Program-made: the position numbers and the translations under genes
Shown: positions 52,380 to 63,634 of the stretch, piece after piece
Numbering within the stretch: position 1 is the first letter of the stretch
How the letters are laid out: each line of letters starts with the position of its first letter
Notes under the pieces: model-generated
The model's database searches: none
What the model was told of the DNA's origin: nothing
The model's input: only the letters and a program-made list of their open reading frames with translations
Source of the DNA: Azolla caroliniana
Taxonomy: Eukaryota; Polypodiophyta
Assembly (NCBI GenBank): GCA_043228905.1
Contig: JBHGNT010000003.1
Location: 14,384,001-14,448,000, forward strand
Length of the DNA: 64,000 nucleotides
Direction: 5' to 3'

Positions 52380-52760
52380 TCCTCATACGGTTTCGTGTTC
52401 TCTCTTGCCAGTGTTGTGATTGCATGGAGTAGCAAGAAGCAGCCGACAGTTGCGTTGTCAAGCACCGAAGCCGAGTATAGAAGAGTGGTTATCGCAACAT
52501 GCAAAACCATATGGTTGAAGCGACTACTTAAGGATCTGCATATGGAGGAGGTATCCGATCCAACAACAATCTATTGCGACAACTTCAACAACATCTAGCT
52601 AGCAAAAAACCCCGTCTTCCATGCCTGGACTAAGCACATTGAGGTGCACTACCATTTCATCCGTGAGTGTGTCCTCTCCGGTGAAGTCGAACTTCAGTAT
52701 GTTCTGACGGATCGGTAGACCGCCGACATCTTCACCAAGCCTCTTGGTCTGGACAAGTTG
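52320..52760 (+). pseudogene. RNase H of copia-2
   Basis: QLVGYTDADWAGN has the first catalytic Asp (near 52333-52350), [13 protein letters not shown] the Glu (52455-52490), and [10 protein letters not shown] the third Asp region (52567-52596). HTKHIEVHYHFI-type sequence and DIFTKPLGLDKLR end the domain. Stops at 52377, 52596 and near 52718 interrupt it. Confidence 0.83.
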
Positions 52761-53090
52761 CGGCAATTCTCAGGTGCGCTTGGGTTGCGTCACCTTGAGG
52801 TGCCGAACATCAGGGGGAGAGACGTCCCGAATGACCATGGAAGGGGGAGAGAAATTCCGGAAGACCGCGACGCCGAGTCGGATGACGAATTCGATTTCGG
52901 ATCGGCTGAAGAAGCTGAGGGTGGATCCGCAGAAGATTCCGAAAGCGGACATAAGGGGAGAAGTCGAAAGAAAGAGTCGAAGCCAACCAAGCATGGGGGA
53001 GATGAAGCCATCAAGGGCGAGAAGACCGAAGACGAGTTGGAGACAGCCAACTCGAACGAAAGCAAAAACTGATCAGAGGAAGCCGAGTCA
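52761..53090 (+). pseudogene. Post-RNase-H acidic tail of copia-2
   Basis: Past the normal copia end the frame goes on for at least 100 codons: a DAESDDEFDFGSAEEAEGGS stretch, then K-G-R-S-R-K-K-E and a Lys/Glu/Asn end at 53070. Copia-1 has the counterpart (an E-S-D-E-E-F-D-F-S segment near 15150). A charged extension after RNase H is unusual for copia elements; its role is unknown. Confidence 0.6.
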
Positions 53091-53339
53091 ATTCGGATGT
53101 TTGATTCGAATACACCGAATCAATTGAGGGCCAAGCAAAAGAGAAGGCAGCAAAAGAAGCGCCAACACCGCGACATCAACGGAGCTGAGAAGGGCGGCAC
53201 AAGCACGCAAGCCGACCGGAAGGGTCAAGGCACGCGGAATCAAACAGGTCGAGGAGCACGAGCAAGGCGTGAAGCCAAAAGGAACCGGAGCGTAGATCTG
53301 GAAGAACGGATGGAACCTCAAGTTGAGCTTGAGGGGGAG

Positions 53340-53783
53340 TGTTGAGATACAAGCTCAACATTGGCCGGATCGGCTGTGCAAGCCAAGAACCGGATCGATC
53401 AGTTAGGCCGGAGCGGTGCGTAAACCGGGTGCATAACCGGGTGCGCAGATCGGTGTGCAACGAGAAGGCGTAGCGATGCGTAAACCGCGAGGCCATTGGA
53501 AAGATATTCCACATAGGAATATATTTTGGGAGTTAGTGTAAAGCTCACTTATGAGCATTGAAGTACGTGTCAGTACTTCTGTCAGTTCGTATGGACTTGT
53601 ATAAAAGTGCTCACTAAGCACATCCTCCTATATACAGATTGAGTATTATTTTTGAATTGATTTTGTGTGCATTCTCTCTCTCTCTATCTGTCTCGCCCAT
53701 GTACTGTGTATATTCAAGCTCTCCATTAAACTTGCGTTTCTATGTTCGGTTTTCTATTGCTTCCGCACACTATTCTTTTTATA
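53340..53783 (+). repeat. 3' LTR of copia-2
   Basis: Follows the polypurine tract TTGAGGGGGAG (53329-53339). Starts TGTTGAGATACAAGCTCAAC and ends TATTCTTTTTATA, where the usual CA end has been lost. The TATA box is TATAAAAGTGC near 53600. Related to 16161-16611. Confidence 0.8.
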
Positions 53784-53964
53784 GTTCCTCATTTGGCCCA
53801 CTCAACTGAAATCAGATCGGACTATTCACCAGAGTACCTACATCCTCTTCTTCTTCTTCTTGAATCATGTCAAGTTTACTGGTCTCATCTTTAGTGATTG
53901 GGTGGTCGGGAGTCGGAGTCGGTAGAGAGTACCATGATGTGGGATCATCGAATTTGACATCTCG
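53784..53964 (-). pseudogene. Copia integrase-end scrap
   Basis: On the minus strand: RDVKFDDPTSWYSLPTPTPD, then a run of glutamates and a LVNSPI...FQLSGPNEEL segment that matches the linker of copia-2 (near 50895-50930). Cut on its left by the copia-2 LTR and on its right by the LTR scrap at 53965. Confidence 0.75.
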
Positions 53965-54012
53965 TGTTATGTACACATAACGTTGGTGAGGGTAGGTCAC
54001 CAATATTTACAT
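53965..54012 (+). repeat. LTR start of the gypsy A2 family
   Basis: TGTTATGTACACATAACG and the next 30 bp match the beginning of the gypsy A2 LTR (23840 leftwards) with one visible difference (CACCAATA versus CACTAATA). TatA copy 1 inserted here, so the remainder should reappear past the right edge of the window. Confidence 0.85.
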
Positions 54013-54473
54013 TGTTAACCAACCGGCAAGGAGTGGAGCACAGTCCAGAAGGTGAAAGGGCAGGAATTATCGGAAGTTGTTATTAGAGTAATTAGTAATT
54101 AAGTATATTTTGAGAAGTGAACGGATGGACCGGAATCACTATGCCGATCCGGATCCGGACCGGTTCATATCAGTGTGCCGGTTGGCACCGTTTTGTATGC
54201 AGAGTCAATGATCTATATAAAGGCCCGGTTACATTGTAAAAAAGAACGGATAATTAATAAAGCTCTATTGTCTTATCTCTGTGTATTGATTACCGTTCTG
54301 TGCTAATTACTTTCTATCTTATGCGTGTATTAAGATTCATGATATGTTGCTTAAGTAGCTGATATAGGTCTGATTAATCATCAGTCTAACTCTATCTCAC
54401 CGTAACACCCTTTGGTGAAGTGTCTTCCATACACACCCTATGTTAGGCTATTGTCCGGCCCTTAGGTATAACA
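54013..54473 (+). repeat. 5' LTR of TatA copy 1 (461 bp)
   Basis: Starts TGTTAACCAACCGGC and ends TTAGGTATAACA. Promoter region TATATAAAGGCCCGG near 54213-54227, and an AATTAATAAAGCTC polyadenylation-type signal near 54250. The flanking 5 bases before it are TACAT. Confidence 0.9.
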
Positions 54474-54480
54474 TAGTTTC

Positions 54481-54495
54481 TGGCGACCACGATTC
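54481..54495 (+). other. Primer-binding site of TatA copy 1
   Basis: TGGCGACCACGATTC begins seven bases past the LTR end, the same spacing as in copy 2 (8858 leftwards). It would pair with a tRNA ending GTGGTCGCCA; the tRNA was not identified. Confidence 0.65.
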
Positions 54496-54612
54496 TTGCA
54501 TAAACGCAACGAACAACGGCGGGAATGGATGACTAGACCAACGAACGGACTGGTTACGGATCAAGCAAGGTGACTTGCTGAGCTTCTACGGAAGCGAGAG
54601 GCGTTCCAGGAG

Positions 54613-56400
54613 GTGGCGGAAGAGATTCGTATGGATCAATCATTTTCCAAAGTGATCCGGCGAGTGGTCGAGGAGTCACTCCATTTCCAACAAGATTTCC
54701 ACCCCGACGAAGGAAGCAACTTAAGTAGTCTTCGGGAAGCGGAATCCCTTCTGCAGGCATTAGCTGCAGGTGAAGGCGATTCAGAACCGTTTTCGGCTTT
54801 TGAATCGAACTTGGACGGCGAATATAGCGCTCATTCCAATTACCGCAGCAATCACGACATCCCAGACGGACTAGCGCACGAGGAATCGGATACCTTACCG
54901 ACACCAGAACCAGAATTGACAAAGCTGGAAGCCCCAGACCGGCCAAGGTCTGAGCAACCCCCAAAACCCGAAGCAGCGGAGGATAGACCTCCCACAAAGG
55001 AAGAAAGACCTTCCACAGAGGAAGAAAGACCTCTGACGGAGGAGGAAAGACCTCTGACACCACCAGCTCACGTTCCAACACCGGATGACGACATGCCGTT
55101 TCAATATCCCAAGTACCGGAATGATCCGGACGTAGAGCCCTACGTCTATGCATTTCAGCAGACCTAGGAAGCAAATCATGTGTCACAACGCTTAACCACG
55201 GCCAAAGCAAAACGCTCAAAGATGGTGGAGTTCGGCATGACCCTGGAAGGGCCCGCCGCCAGATGGCGCTTGACGCAAGATCTTAGCACCATCACGACGT
55301 TTGAGGCATTGAAAACTAAATTCTTACACTTTTTTCACAAAGAGGTGGATCAACGGGAAATGGTCGGCCTATTGTATACCATCCGGCAGGAGCCCGCGGA
55401 GAACATTCAACAATTTTTAATCCAATTCCAAAGAATGCACAACCAACTCAGTCGGACACCACCGGAGGAAAAGACTAAGGCGATATTCCTAGAAGCACTC
55501 CGGGAACCCCTACGAATGGTGTGCACAGTCATTGATTTCCGCACGAGTTCCATCGACCAGGTCATAGACCGAGTCAGGGAAATGGAAAACTCTAGCTCGT
55601 GGCTAATGATGGGGGCACTCCAACGAACGTTACCAATTGATGAAGACCTCCGCTTTTGACAAGTAATTCAATGTACGACTTGCCTGAATGCCGGACACTC
55701 GGCGCTAGAGTGCACCATGCGTTCTCAATGCCTGCTTTGCCATTCCAGAAACCACACAATGGATCGGTGCGAGTATAACTTGCTCAATTTTCAAGCACCA
55801 CCTGTCCGGCAAATCAAACCACGTAGCAACCAGGAGGAGGAAGAAGAGCACTAGCGACGAGAGGAGCGTTACAGGCCGGCACAAGATGTCTCGTACGGTG
55901 ATCGAAGAAACGCTTATGACCGCGACCGGTATGATAGATATGATAGATATCGAGACTATAATGGGGAACGGAATGAGCGATACAACCGGGATCACTCCCC
56001 CAGTTACAACCCCCAAAGGGAGGACTATGGCAAGTATCATGATCAGCTCCGACAGGATTTTCGGAACAAAAAGCATTTCAACAAAAAATGGCATTTCAAT
56101 AAAAAAGGGGGTCACCAACAGGAGCCGGAAAAGGGTACACCAAGCACCCAACCGGACCAAGGCCAAGCACTTACAACAGAACCTCAACCGGGTGCCGGAG
56201 TGATAGCGAAATCCAGCAACACCCAGAAGGCTTACTGCTACTATTGCCCACAAGAGGGACACTACAGTAACCAATGTCCGGCGAAAAGCTACGATAAGCG
56301 ACCAGTGGTAAACATGGTGGTCACGAAAGTCGCGGACATACAAAAAGTAACCACGAGGTCAAAAGGGAAAGCAACGGAGTGGGAAACCCAATAAACTATC
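54613..56400 (+). pseudogene. Gag of TatA copy 1 with three CCHC knuckles
   Basis: Begins near ATG 54613 with an acidic N-terminal region (HPDEGSNLSSL), then four E-E-R-P-x-T repeats and Y-V-Y-A-F-Q-Q-T before TAG 55165. That stop is TGG in copy 2, and the frame continues unchanged. The Gag core is at 55210-55560 (FFHKEVDQREMVGLLYTIRQ). Two knuckles in tandem (CTTCLNAGHSALEC and CLLCHSRNHTMDRC, near 55675-55770) are followed by an Arg/Tyr/Asp-rich linker and a third (CYYCPQEGHYSNQC, near 56236-56277). Stops at about 55657 and 56392 and frameshifts in the linker break it. Confidence 0.85.
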
Positions 56401-56421
56401 CAGAAGCACGCCACGGAATGG

Positions 56422-56823
56422 GTGAAGAAGGCAAATGAGCGGAATGTGGCAGAACTGGAACAACAAAAAGAGAATCCAGAGGAGCCCACCTGCAATAGCC
56501 AGGCGGAAAACCCAACATGGCAGGGGTTGCAAGAATGCCAAATCACGTTGCCATTAGGTCGGCTATTGCAGTTAGTACCTAGGTTTACGGAAGGACTGAA
56601 GACGGGAATGACTCCGGTTGACATGCCACCGGCTCCGACGTTCTTTTCTAATCCGAAGGAAGGACCGACGGTAGTGGACACGAGCAATCCGGTTATCACA
56701 GCCATCCTCAAGGGACGAGAGCTACCCATAACGATTATAGACGGGGGATCCGGCATGAACGTGATTAGCCTCCGAACTTGTAATACCCTGGGAATCCAGG
56801 ACTGGGAGCCGTGCCCGTTTTGA
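56422..56823 (+). pseudogene. Protease region of TatA copy 1
   Basis: A Glu/Gln-rich linker (L-E-Q-Q-K-E-N) leads to the retropepsin-like motif TIIDGGSGMNVIS with catalytic Asp near 56741. The frame ends at TGA 56821, which follows the C-P-F segment; copy 2 reads C-L-F-W here, so this is a TGG-to-TGA change. A damaged G-R-P-W-type block (L-L-L-D-R-P-W-L-K) continues near 56955-56985. Confidence 0.82.
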
Positions 56824-57262
56824 CTCCGGATGGCGGACACAGGTTCAATAAGACCTACCAGATTGATACGAGATTTGAAAGTGACTAACAGAGGTCACAC
56901 ATTCCACATTTTAGCAGTAGTCCTCCAGCCCAATGCACAAGGGACATACGCACTGTTGTTGGACCGCCCATGGCTAAAAACAATGCACATCAAGAAAAAC
57001 TAGCGGAAAAACATAATTACTTTCCGACACGGCAAAGCGAAAGTACGTGTACCTACACAACCACGTTTGAGTACCGGCAAGGAGCTGACACCGCTGTATG
57101 CAGAATGTGTCAAGATGCTTGAAGGATTGGCTAATGAAGAGTCGATCAGTACTAACAGGAGAATCCGAAAATTGTACCTTTGTTTGAAATTGATGTCGCC
57201 GAATATATAATGCAACCGGAGGATGCCGGTGAACAACTGGATAAAGAAGCCATCCGAGAGTT

Positions 57263-58932
57263 ATGGCAAGCGTAGGAAGCTTTAGAGAAGGAATTGACAG
57301 TATCTCAACGCGTAAAAGCCTCTCAGCTCGAAGAGCTAAACTAGGCACCGCAGAAGACGCAAGACCGGTTCACATCGCCAAAGAAATGACTCCAGAAAGG
57401 AAGACGGCAATGATCACCTTATTAAAAGAGTTCCGGGACGTATTCACATGGTCTTATGAGGACATGCGGGGGCTAGATCCTCAGTTGTCTCAACACCAGA
57501 TACATCTGAGTAAGGATGCCAAGCCCGTGGCGCAATGGCGCTACCAGATAAACCCTAACTATACAGCAAAAGTAAAGGACGAAATCGACAAATTGTTACG
57601 GGTAGGGTTCATTCGACCGATCAAGAAGGCGACATGACATGACTGAGTCCGATAGTCGTCGTACCAAAAAAGAAAGAAAAAATCAGGGTATGTGTCAACT
57701 ACCGGAAGTTGAATGCGGCAACGGTAACCGATGCCTTGCCACTCCCTTTTACGGATGGAGTCTTGGATGTAGTAGCCGGTCACGAAGTTTATAGTTTCCT
57801 GGACGGATTCACCGGCTACAATCAGATCCGGATGCACCCCGACGACCAAGAGAAAACCGCTTTTGTTACCGAATGGGGAGTATTTGTCGCCGTGGTCATG
57901 ATGTTTGGACTTAAAACGGCGCCGACAACCTTTCAACGGATAATCATTGAGATTTTCAAAGAATTTATTCCAACATTCATGCAAGGGTTCCTAGACGATT
58001 TCGTTGTGTACCTCCTACTATGTCTTGAGAAATGTAGGGTTTACCGGTTAAGCCATAACCCGGAGAAATGCATGTTCGGAGTGTCAAGTAGTGCATTACT
58101 AGGCCACATCGTTAGCAAGGACGGTATTGCAATAGACCCCGACAAGGTCAAAGCAATTTTGGAGGCACCGGCACCCACCACGGCGAAAGCATTGAGTCGG
58201 TTCCTAAGACAAATCCGGTGGCATAGCCGAATGCTCCAGTATCTGGCAGACCTGGCCACACCATTGCATGTTGCGGTGCACCGGACACCGTTTCAATGGA
58301 CGGACACAGAAGAAAAGGCTTACTGGGCATTAAAAGTACTACTATCACAAGCACCGATGGTGCAACCTCCGAATTGGTCTAAAGAATTCCACGTATTCGT
58401 AGACACGTCCGACATAGCAATTGGGAGCGCATTAATGCAGCTTACCGAACCGAAGTTGTACCAACCCGTGTATTATGCCAACCGGAAGCTGTCCCAAGCG
58501 GAACGTAATTACTCAACAACGGAAAGAGAAGCCTTGGGCATGATCTACAGCGTCACCAAGTTCCGACACTATCTATTGGGGAGGAAATTTTCCTTTCATG
58601 TAGACCATTCGGCGCTACTTTACTTGGTCTCAAAACCATCACTCACGAGTAAGCGGGCCCAGTGGATGTTATTATTACAGGAATTTGAGTTCGAGATATT
58701 TCACCGGGCAGGTATACAGCATGCGGTTGTGGATTATTTGAACTGGTTAGACTCCGGTGAAACCGGTGATGGAGTCCTAGACGAGTTTCCACATGCAGAG
58801 TTGTTTAGGGTTACAGCAGAAACGACAATAGATGGTACGGTTGCCGAGGTGGACAAGTGGCTCACTCACATGCACCAATTCTTGAGCACCGGATTACCTC
58901 CAGAGGAGATGAACAGCGACGAGCGAAAATGA
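57263..58932 (+). pseudogene. RT and RNase H of TatA copy 1
   Basis: The first frame (to TGA 57635) has VFTWSYEDMRGLDPQLSQHQ and IDKLLRVGFIRPIKK. A second, 407-codon frame (57709-58932) has FLDGFTGYNQIRMHPDDQEK, MMFGLKTAPTTFQ and catalytic GFLDDFVVY, directly followed by L-L-L-C-L-E-K because roughly nine residues present in copy 2 are deleted. Then GHIVSKDGIAIDPDKV, RNase H FVDTSDIAIGSALMQ, TEREALGMIYSV and FHVDHSALLYLVS, and a connection to integrase (RAGIQHAVVDYLNWLDSGE). Confidence 0.87.
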
Positions 58933-60252
58933 TTAACAGTACAAAGCCGGCACTTCTGCCTACTGCAGGACACACTATACCATAAAGGCGCGGATGGCAT
59001 ATGGCGGTGCGCGGTGCGCAGCGACAAAAAAGACCAAATACTGCGCGAAGCACACTGCGGCATTGCCGGAGGGTATTATGCTGGGGACGCTACGGCAAGG
59101 AAAATATGGCAGAGTGGCCTATCGTGGCCGACAACATTAAAAGACATCGTCCGGTATGCTAAAGAATGCGATTTATGTTAGTGGATGGGCCAACCAACGG
59201 AACAGGCAAGAATGCCTCACCAGCCGGTACTACCATTGGAACAATTTCAGAAATGGGGGCTCAACTTCGTCGGCCCATTTAAACCACGAGCAATGAGAAC
59301 CGGCAACCAATACGTGATTGTCTCCACAGACTACTACACCAAGTAGGTGGAGGCAAAAGCACTACGTGACAACACCGCGGCATCCACGGCAAAGTTTTTA
59401 TATGAATATATCTGGTGCTGGTATGGATGTCTGATCAAGCTAATCAGCAACCAAGGTGGGCATTTCCTAGGACAAGTGGTGGAGAGCTTAACAATATTCT
59501 ATGCGGTGGTGCACAAGCGAAGAACTCTGTATTATCCGCAACATAATGGATTAGCCAAATCCACAAATAAGTCGCTACAAAACATCCTGCGGAAAATCGT
59601 CAATGAGAACCGAACGGATTGGGATACAAAGTTGCACAGTGCACTCTAGGCCTACCAGACAGCATATAAGACAAGTATCCAGACAACGCCTTTCCAATTA
59701 GCATTCGGATTGGAAGAGGTAATGTCAATCGAATTCCAGGTTCCCAGTTGGGGTTACAAGTTCGGGAACGCCTAAACGAGAAGGAGTCAGAAACATTCCA
59801 GCTAGCAGCACTATGCGAACTAGAGGAACACCAGATAGCCAACATGATGCACATGGAACTGGAGCAACGGGGAAGGAAATCGTTCGTTGATCGACACCGA
59901 AAAGGTAACGAAAAAATGTTCGAGATCGGCAAGCCAGTGCTTGTCTTCCAAACTCGGATGGGTAAGATGTCGGGGAAACTACGGACCATATTGGATTACA
60001 CGAGAGTTCAACGGTTCCTACCAACTAGGGACATTGGCCGGAGAAGTTATGGGTAAATGGGTCAATGGGTTTCGACTCAAACCATACTATGGACCCATGC
60101 CAAGAAACCCGTTTGAGCAAACAAAGGCTGACACCAATCCGAACACCGGTAAGCACAACGAGATGATAACCGGTCAAGCAATCGGCAAGCACGAAACAGG
60201 TGAAAGGGACCACAATCCGGAGAGGGGTCCATTTGGGCCGGATACGGATTAA
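58933..60252 (+). pseudogene. Integrase of TatA copy 1
   Basis: Zinc region C-D-L-C near 59167-59178, then TAG 59179 (CAG in TatB). The core has QKWGLNFVGPF and VIVSTDYYTK with first Asp, then a TAG at 59344 for Trp. LISNQGGHFLGQVV has Asn in place of the second catalytic Asp, and NGLAKSTNKS has Lys in place of the catalytic Glu. The C-terminal part continues after a shift near 59740 (M-M-H-M-E-L-E-Q-R-G-R-K) and another near 59960 (YGPYWITREFNGSYQLGTLA, W-V-N-G-F-R-L-K-P-Y-Y). Inactive on several counts. Confidence 0.85.
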
Positions 60253-60503
60253 CAAGATCGAATTATAAATAAATAAATAAATAAAATAAAATAATAATAA
60301 TAATAATCTAATCAGATCCAATCAAACCCAAATCATCCGATGGTAAGGAGCGAACGACCACATGCAATTACAAGGAGTGAATGGGCACTTTGAAAAGCAA
60401 CGTAGTGGGCTATTTATAGCGCATTAAAACGCCGCCACGTGGCACTTCATTGCTATTATAGTACACGACGTGCGCATGCACAGGAATCGAGAAAGGCGCC
60501 AAC
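60253..60503. other. Spacer with A/T simple repeat
   Basis: AAATA/AATA/AAT simple repeats at 60268-60308, then unremarkable sequence up to the ATG of the 3' frame. A TATTTATAG at 60411-60419 could be a TATA-like element for a transcript of the 3' frame, but this is speculative. Confidence 0.5.
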
Positions 60504-63500
60504 ATGCAGAAAGAAAACCTCCACCACATGGAAGCCTTCTCATTTCCTGAACAGAGAATTGCAAACGCACATAGGCGATTAAAGATAATCAGACACGAGC
60601 ACCTAGAGCCCACTAACGCACCTACCTCACCAACAACCACTGATTCAGAAGGAGAAATGGACTACATGGCGCTCTCTGAGGTAGCCAAGAAGTGGTTGAA
60701 ACAACACGGATTGGAAGGATTCTTGAGGATCATGGAAGCACCACCACACAGGGAGGCAGAAAAAGTTTTCAAAGACATCGACACAGAAGTAATCATAGAG
60801 GAGGCCATCCATGCCCTAACGGGCCTACCCGAAGGCGGCATCTTCACCATCGACAACCCTAACCCAGAGCATCTCACGAAATACTTCGGTGAGTACTCTC
60901 TAGCCAACAAGGCATATCGCACACAGGGCGGTGAGGATGGCTTATTCCAAGAGATTGCTCGTGTACTCCACAAGTTTGGCCATGTGTACCCTCGACCCCC
61001 GGCAATGCCTAGGAATAGAGCTGGTTTAATTATAGCCACATATGAGGGTATACAGGTGGACTGGTCGGTGCTAATCGCCGACGGACTACGCACGGCCATC
61101 GAATCAGTAAGAGGAAAGGATGGCAGGAAAATATGGGCGGCGATGGTGCAATGGCTCACATTGTTAGCACCACCAGTGGAGCCCATCACGGCGAAGAAGC
61201 GGGGGAGATCAACCAAAGGAACCCCCAAAACGGCTTCAAAACGGCAGCTTCTATTGGCTGCTAAGGCAACCAAAGGGAAGGAGGCCGACACTGAAAAAAC
61301 GGCGAAAAAGCAGCCTAATCAGGCGGAAACGCAGGAGGAAGCACCGGCACGGTCAATAAAGATTACGTTGCGTCAGCCAGGTCAACAGGAGCCAGAGCCC
61401 TTGGCAATGAAAATCAATCTTGGGACTCAAGAGGAGGAAACAGCGGAGGAGCCCAGTGATCACCTCCAGCGGTGCTAGAAGAAGCGCACTGCAGACCATG
61501 TTGGGGAGCAATCAGGTCCAAGGAAGGATAGGACGTTGATACCTCGCACTGAGGGCCCAGAGCCAAGGGTGGAATCAAAACCGGTTCGAACTGAACCGGT
61601 CACAGAATTCCCTGTGCAGCAGGCTACGTCGGTGGGTCAGGATATAACAAGACCCGTGATTCAAGAGTCGGTGATTCAGTTATCTACACCATCGGCATAC
61701 CAGGACCAACCAGAGCCGGAACGGACAACTGAGGCACAACCAAAACCGGAACTGCCAAGTGGTAACCAACCGAAGCCAGAGTTGCCAATCGACGTAACCA
61801 GACAAGATCAGCGACTAGCAAGCGCAGAAATCGGCCAAACCTCCGCACAGACATAGCAACAAGGCACCGGCAACCAATGGCTACGGTGGATCGGTGAGCA
61901 AATAGCCGAAGTAGTCCATTATATCGAGGCAGAAGAGAAAGCACAATTGGACCAGTTGCTAGCCACAACCGGAGAACTAGAGAAGGCTCGGTCAAGGATC
62001 CAGAGCTTGGAACAAGAATTGGCTAAGATGGTCATAACAGGACCCCAGGAATAAGAACCGGTGGCTCTGGTACATGTACGGAACAACGTAACGTCGACAA
62101 CTGTACATAATCATACAACCCCGATGACAGAAACAATCCTGGAAACAATTACAGCGCAAGCACATGAGCTTGCCGTTTTCAAAGTAGACCTGACCGCACA
62201 GGAAGCATTACAGATCAGGGAAAGAGAATTAAAATTGGCGGCGGAGGAGGAACAACGGAAGACTGCTGATAACCTCCGTCGAGCAAAAGAAAGCCTACGG
62301 AAGGGACACCAAGCCTATGACTGGCTTAAGCAAGAGAAAGAAAAATTGCTGCAAGAGAAGGATAAACTCCGAAGGATGGCGGAAACAGAGATAGAGAGGC
62401 TCAAAGAAGAGCTTCAACAGCAAAAGGATAGGGAAGACCGAGCTCGCCGCCAAATCAATCTGAAGCTAAAGCAAAAAACAGACGATTTTGACCACCTGCA
62501 CCGGGATTATAAACATGTCGAGACGGAATACTAGAAGCTCATCACCGACAGCGACCGGCAGCAGGAGAAGATGTTCGAGCTCCGGAACGAAGTGCAACGG
62601 GTGGAGACGGCACTAGCGGAAGAACGGGCTGAGAAGGAAACCATACGAGCTAAAGCAGCGCAGGAACGCCTGGAACTCCAGATGCAACATCATGCAGAAA
62701 CGGAATGCGCCACCATGGTCTTACAAAGAGTGCAGACAACTTATCAGAATCAACTGGTGCGCTACAAGGACTAGGAGGTGGTAACTGCGAACCTGATCAA
62801 ACAGTTGAAAGATGAACGGCAGGCCGCAGAAGAAAAATCAAAGATGGGGCTCGAACAAATCCGGTGCATTGTACAAGCATGGAAGAATTGAACAAAGCGA
62901 TTGATTGAACACAACTCAGTATTATGGTGATCGAAATGGGCGAAGCAGGCTACCGAGCTACAGTTGCTGAGGGCGGACGCAGAAAACCGGAAAAGGGAAG
63001 GAGATGAGTTCTATAAGCTGGAATAGGAAGATTTTTTTGCCGTGAAAGATGAATTGGCAGATGACTTCGTAGCATTGGCTAATGAACAGATAGCAGTGGT
63101 CCGGCAACTAGTAGCACAACTAGACGATGATCAGTTGGATAACCAAATCCGGTTTGAAAGTTACGAAAAGGAGAGGCTACGACAAGAGGCGACGAAGAGT
63201 GCGGCAACAAGCGATCTCAGTGATGAAGAGCCATCATCGAAGCAAAGGACGAACAGAGGCAACGCTGGGACAAGCCAATCAGATTTAACTCAAGAGGAGA
63301 AACCAAGGGAGTATCTGCTACAACCGCCGGCACCGAGAGCCGGACAACAGCTATCGGAGGAGCAACACCCAGAAGAGCCAGAGACTGCATAGCAGCAGGA
63401 GCAACGCCCAAAAGAGCCGGAGATCGTGCAGCAGCAAGAGCAACAGCAACAGCCAATGGAGCAGTAGCCAGAGCAATGGCCACAGCCAATGGAGGAGCAG

Positions 63501-63581
63501 CAGCAGCAGTCCGATCAGCTTTCCGAAGAACCCTTAGAGCCCCTCGATCAGAGCATTCTGGACATTTTGGACGAGGATTGA
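60504..63581 (+). pseudogene. 1,025-codon 3' frame of TatA (coiled-coil protein)
   Basis: One frame from ATG 60504 to TGA 63579, with in-frame stops at 61476, 61854, 62052, 62532, 62772, 62889, 62928, 63024, 63390 and 63465 and no frameshift that I can find. Residues 1-220 look globular (ALTGLPEGGIFTIDNPNPEH, W-A-A-M-V-Q-W-L-T-L-L). About 225-330 is Lys/Ala-rich and basic, possibly nuclear-targeting (KKRGRSTKGTPKTASKR). A Pro/Gln region with Q-P-K-P-E-L repeats follows. About 455-850 is a long heptad-type coiled coil (KEKLLQEKDKLRRMAETEIE). The tail is Gln/Glu-rich and ends S-I-L-D-I-L-D-E-D. It lies in the place of the env-like or accessory frames of Tat/Athila elements. It has no signal peptide or membrane segment, so it is not envelope-like. 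Function unknown. Confidence 0.78.
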
Positions 63582-63634
63582 AGGCCGGATAGTGGGATTC
63601 GACGTACAAGGTACTGTCCCACGGGCATGCCATG

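Larger units (their letters stand above)
50704..53783 (+). mobile_element. Copia-2, 5' truncated
   Basis: Plus-strand Ty1/copia: integrase end (50704-50930), linker, RT, RNase H, a long post-RNase-H tail, purine tract and 3' LTR (53340-53783). The upstream part was cut off by gypsy D. It is the better preserved relative of copia-1. It is itself flanked on the right by a minus-strand scrap of a similar copia element, into which it probably inserted. Confidence 0.87.

Noticed and set aside
60504-61478. First 324 codons of the TatA 3' frame as an envelope gene
   Set aside because: No signal peptide, transmembrane segment or fusion-type motif; the frame goes on through further stops as a coiled-coil protein.
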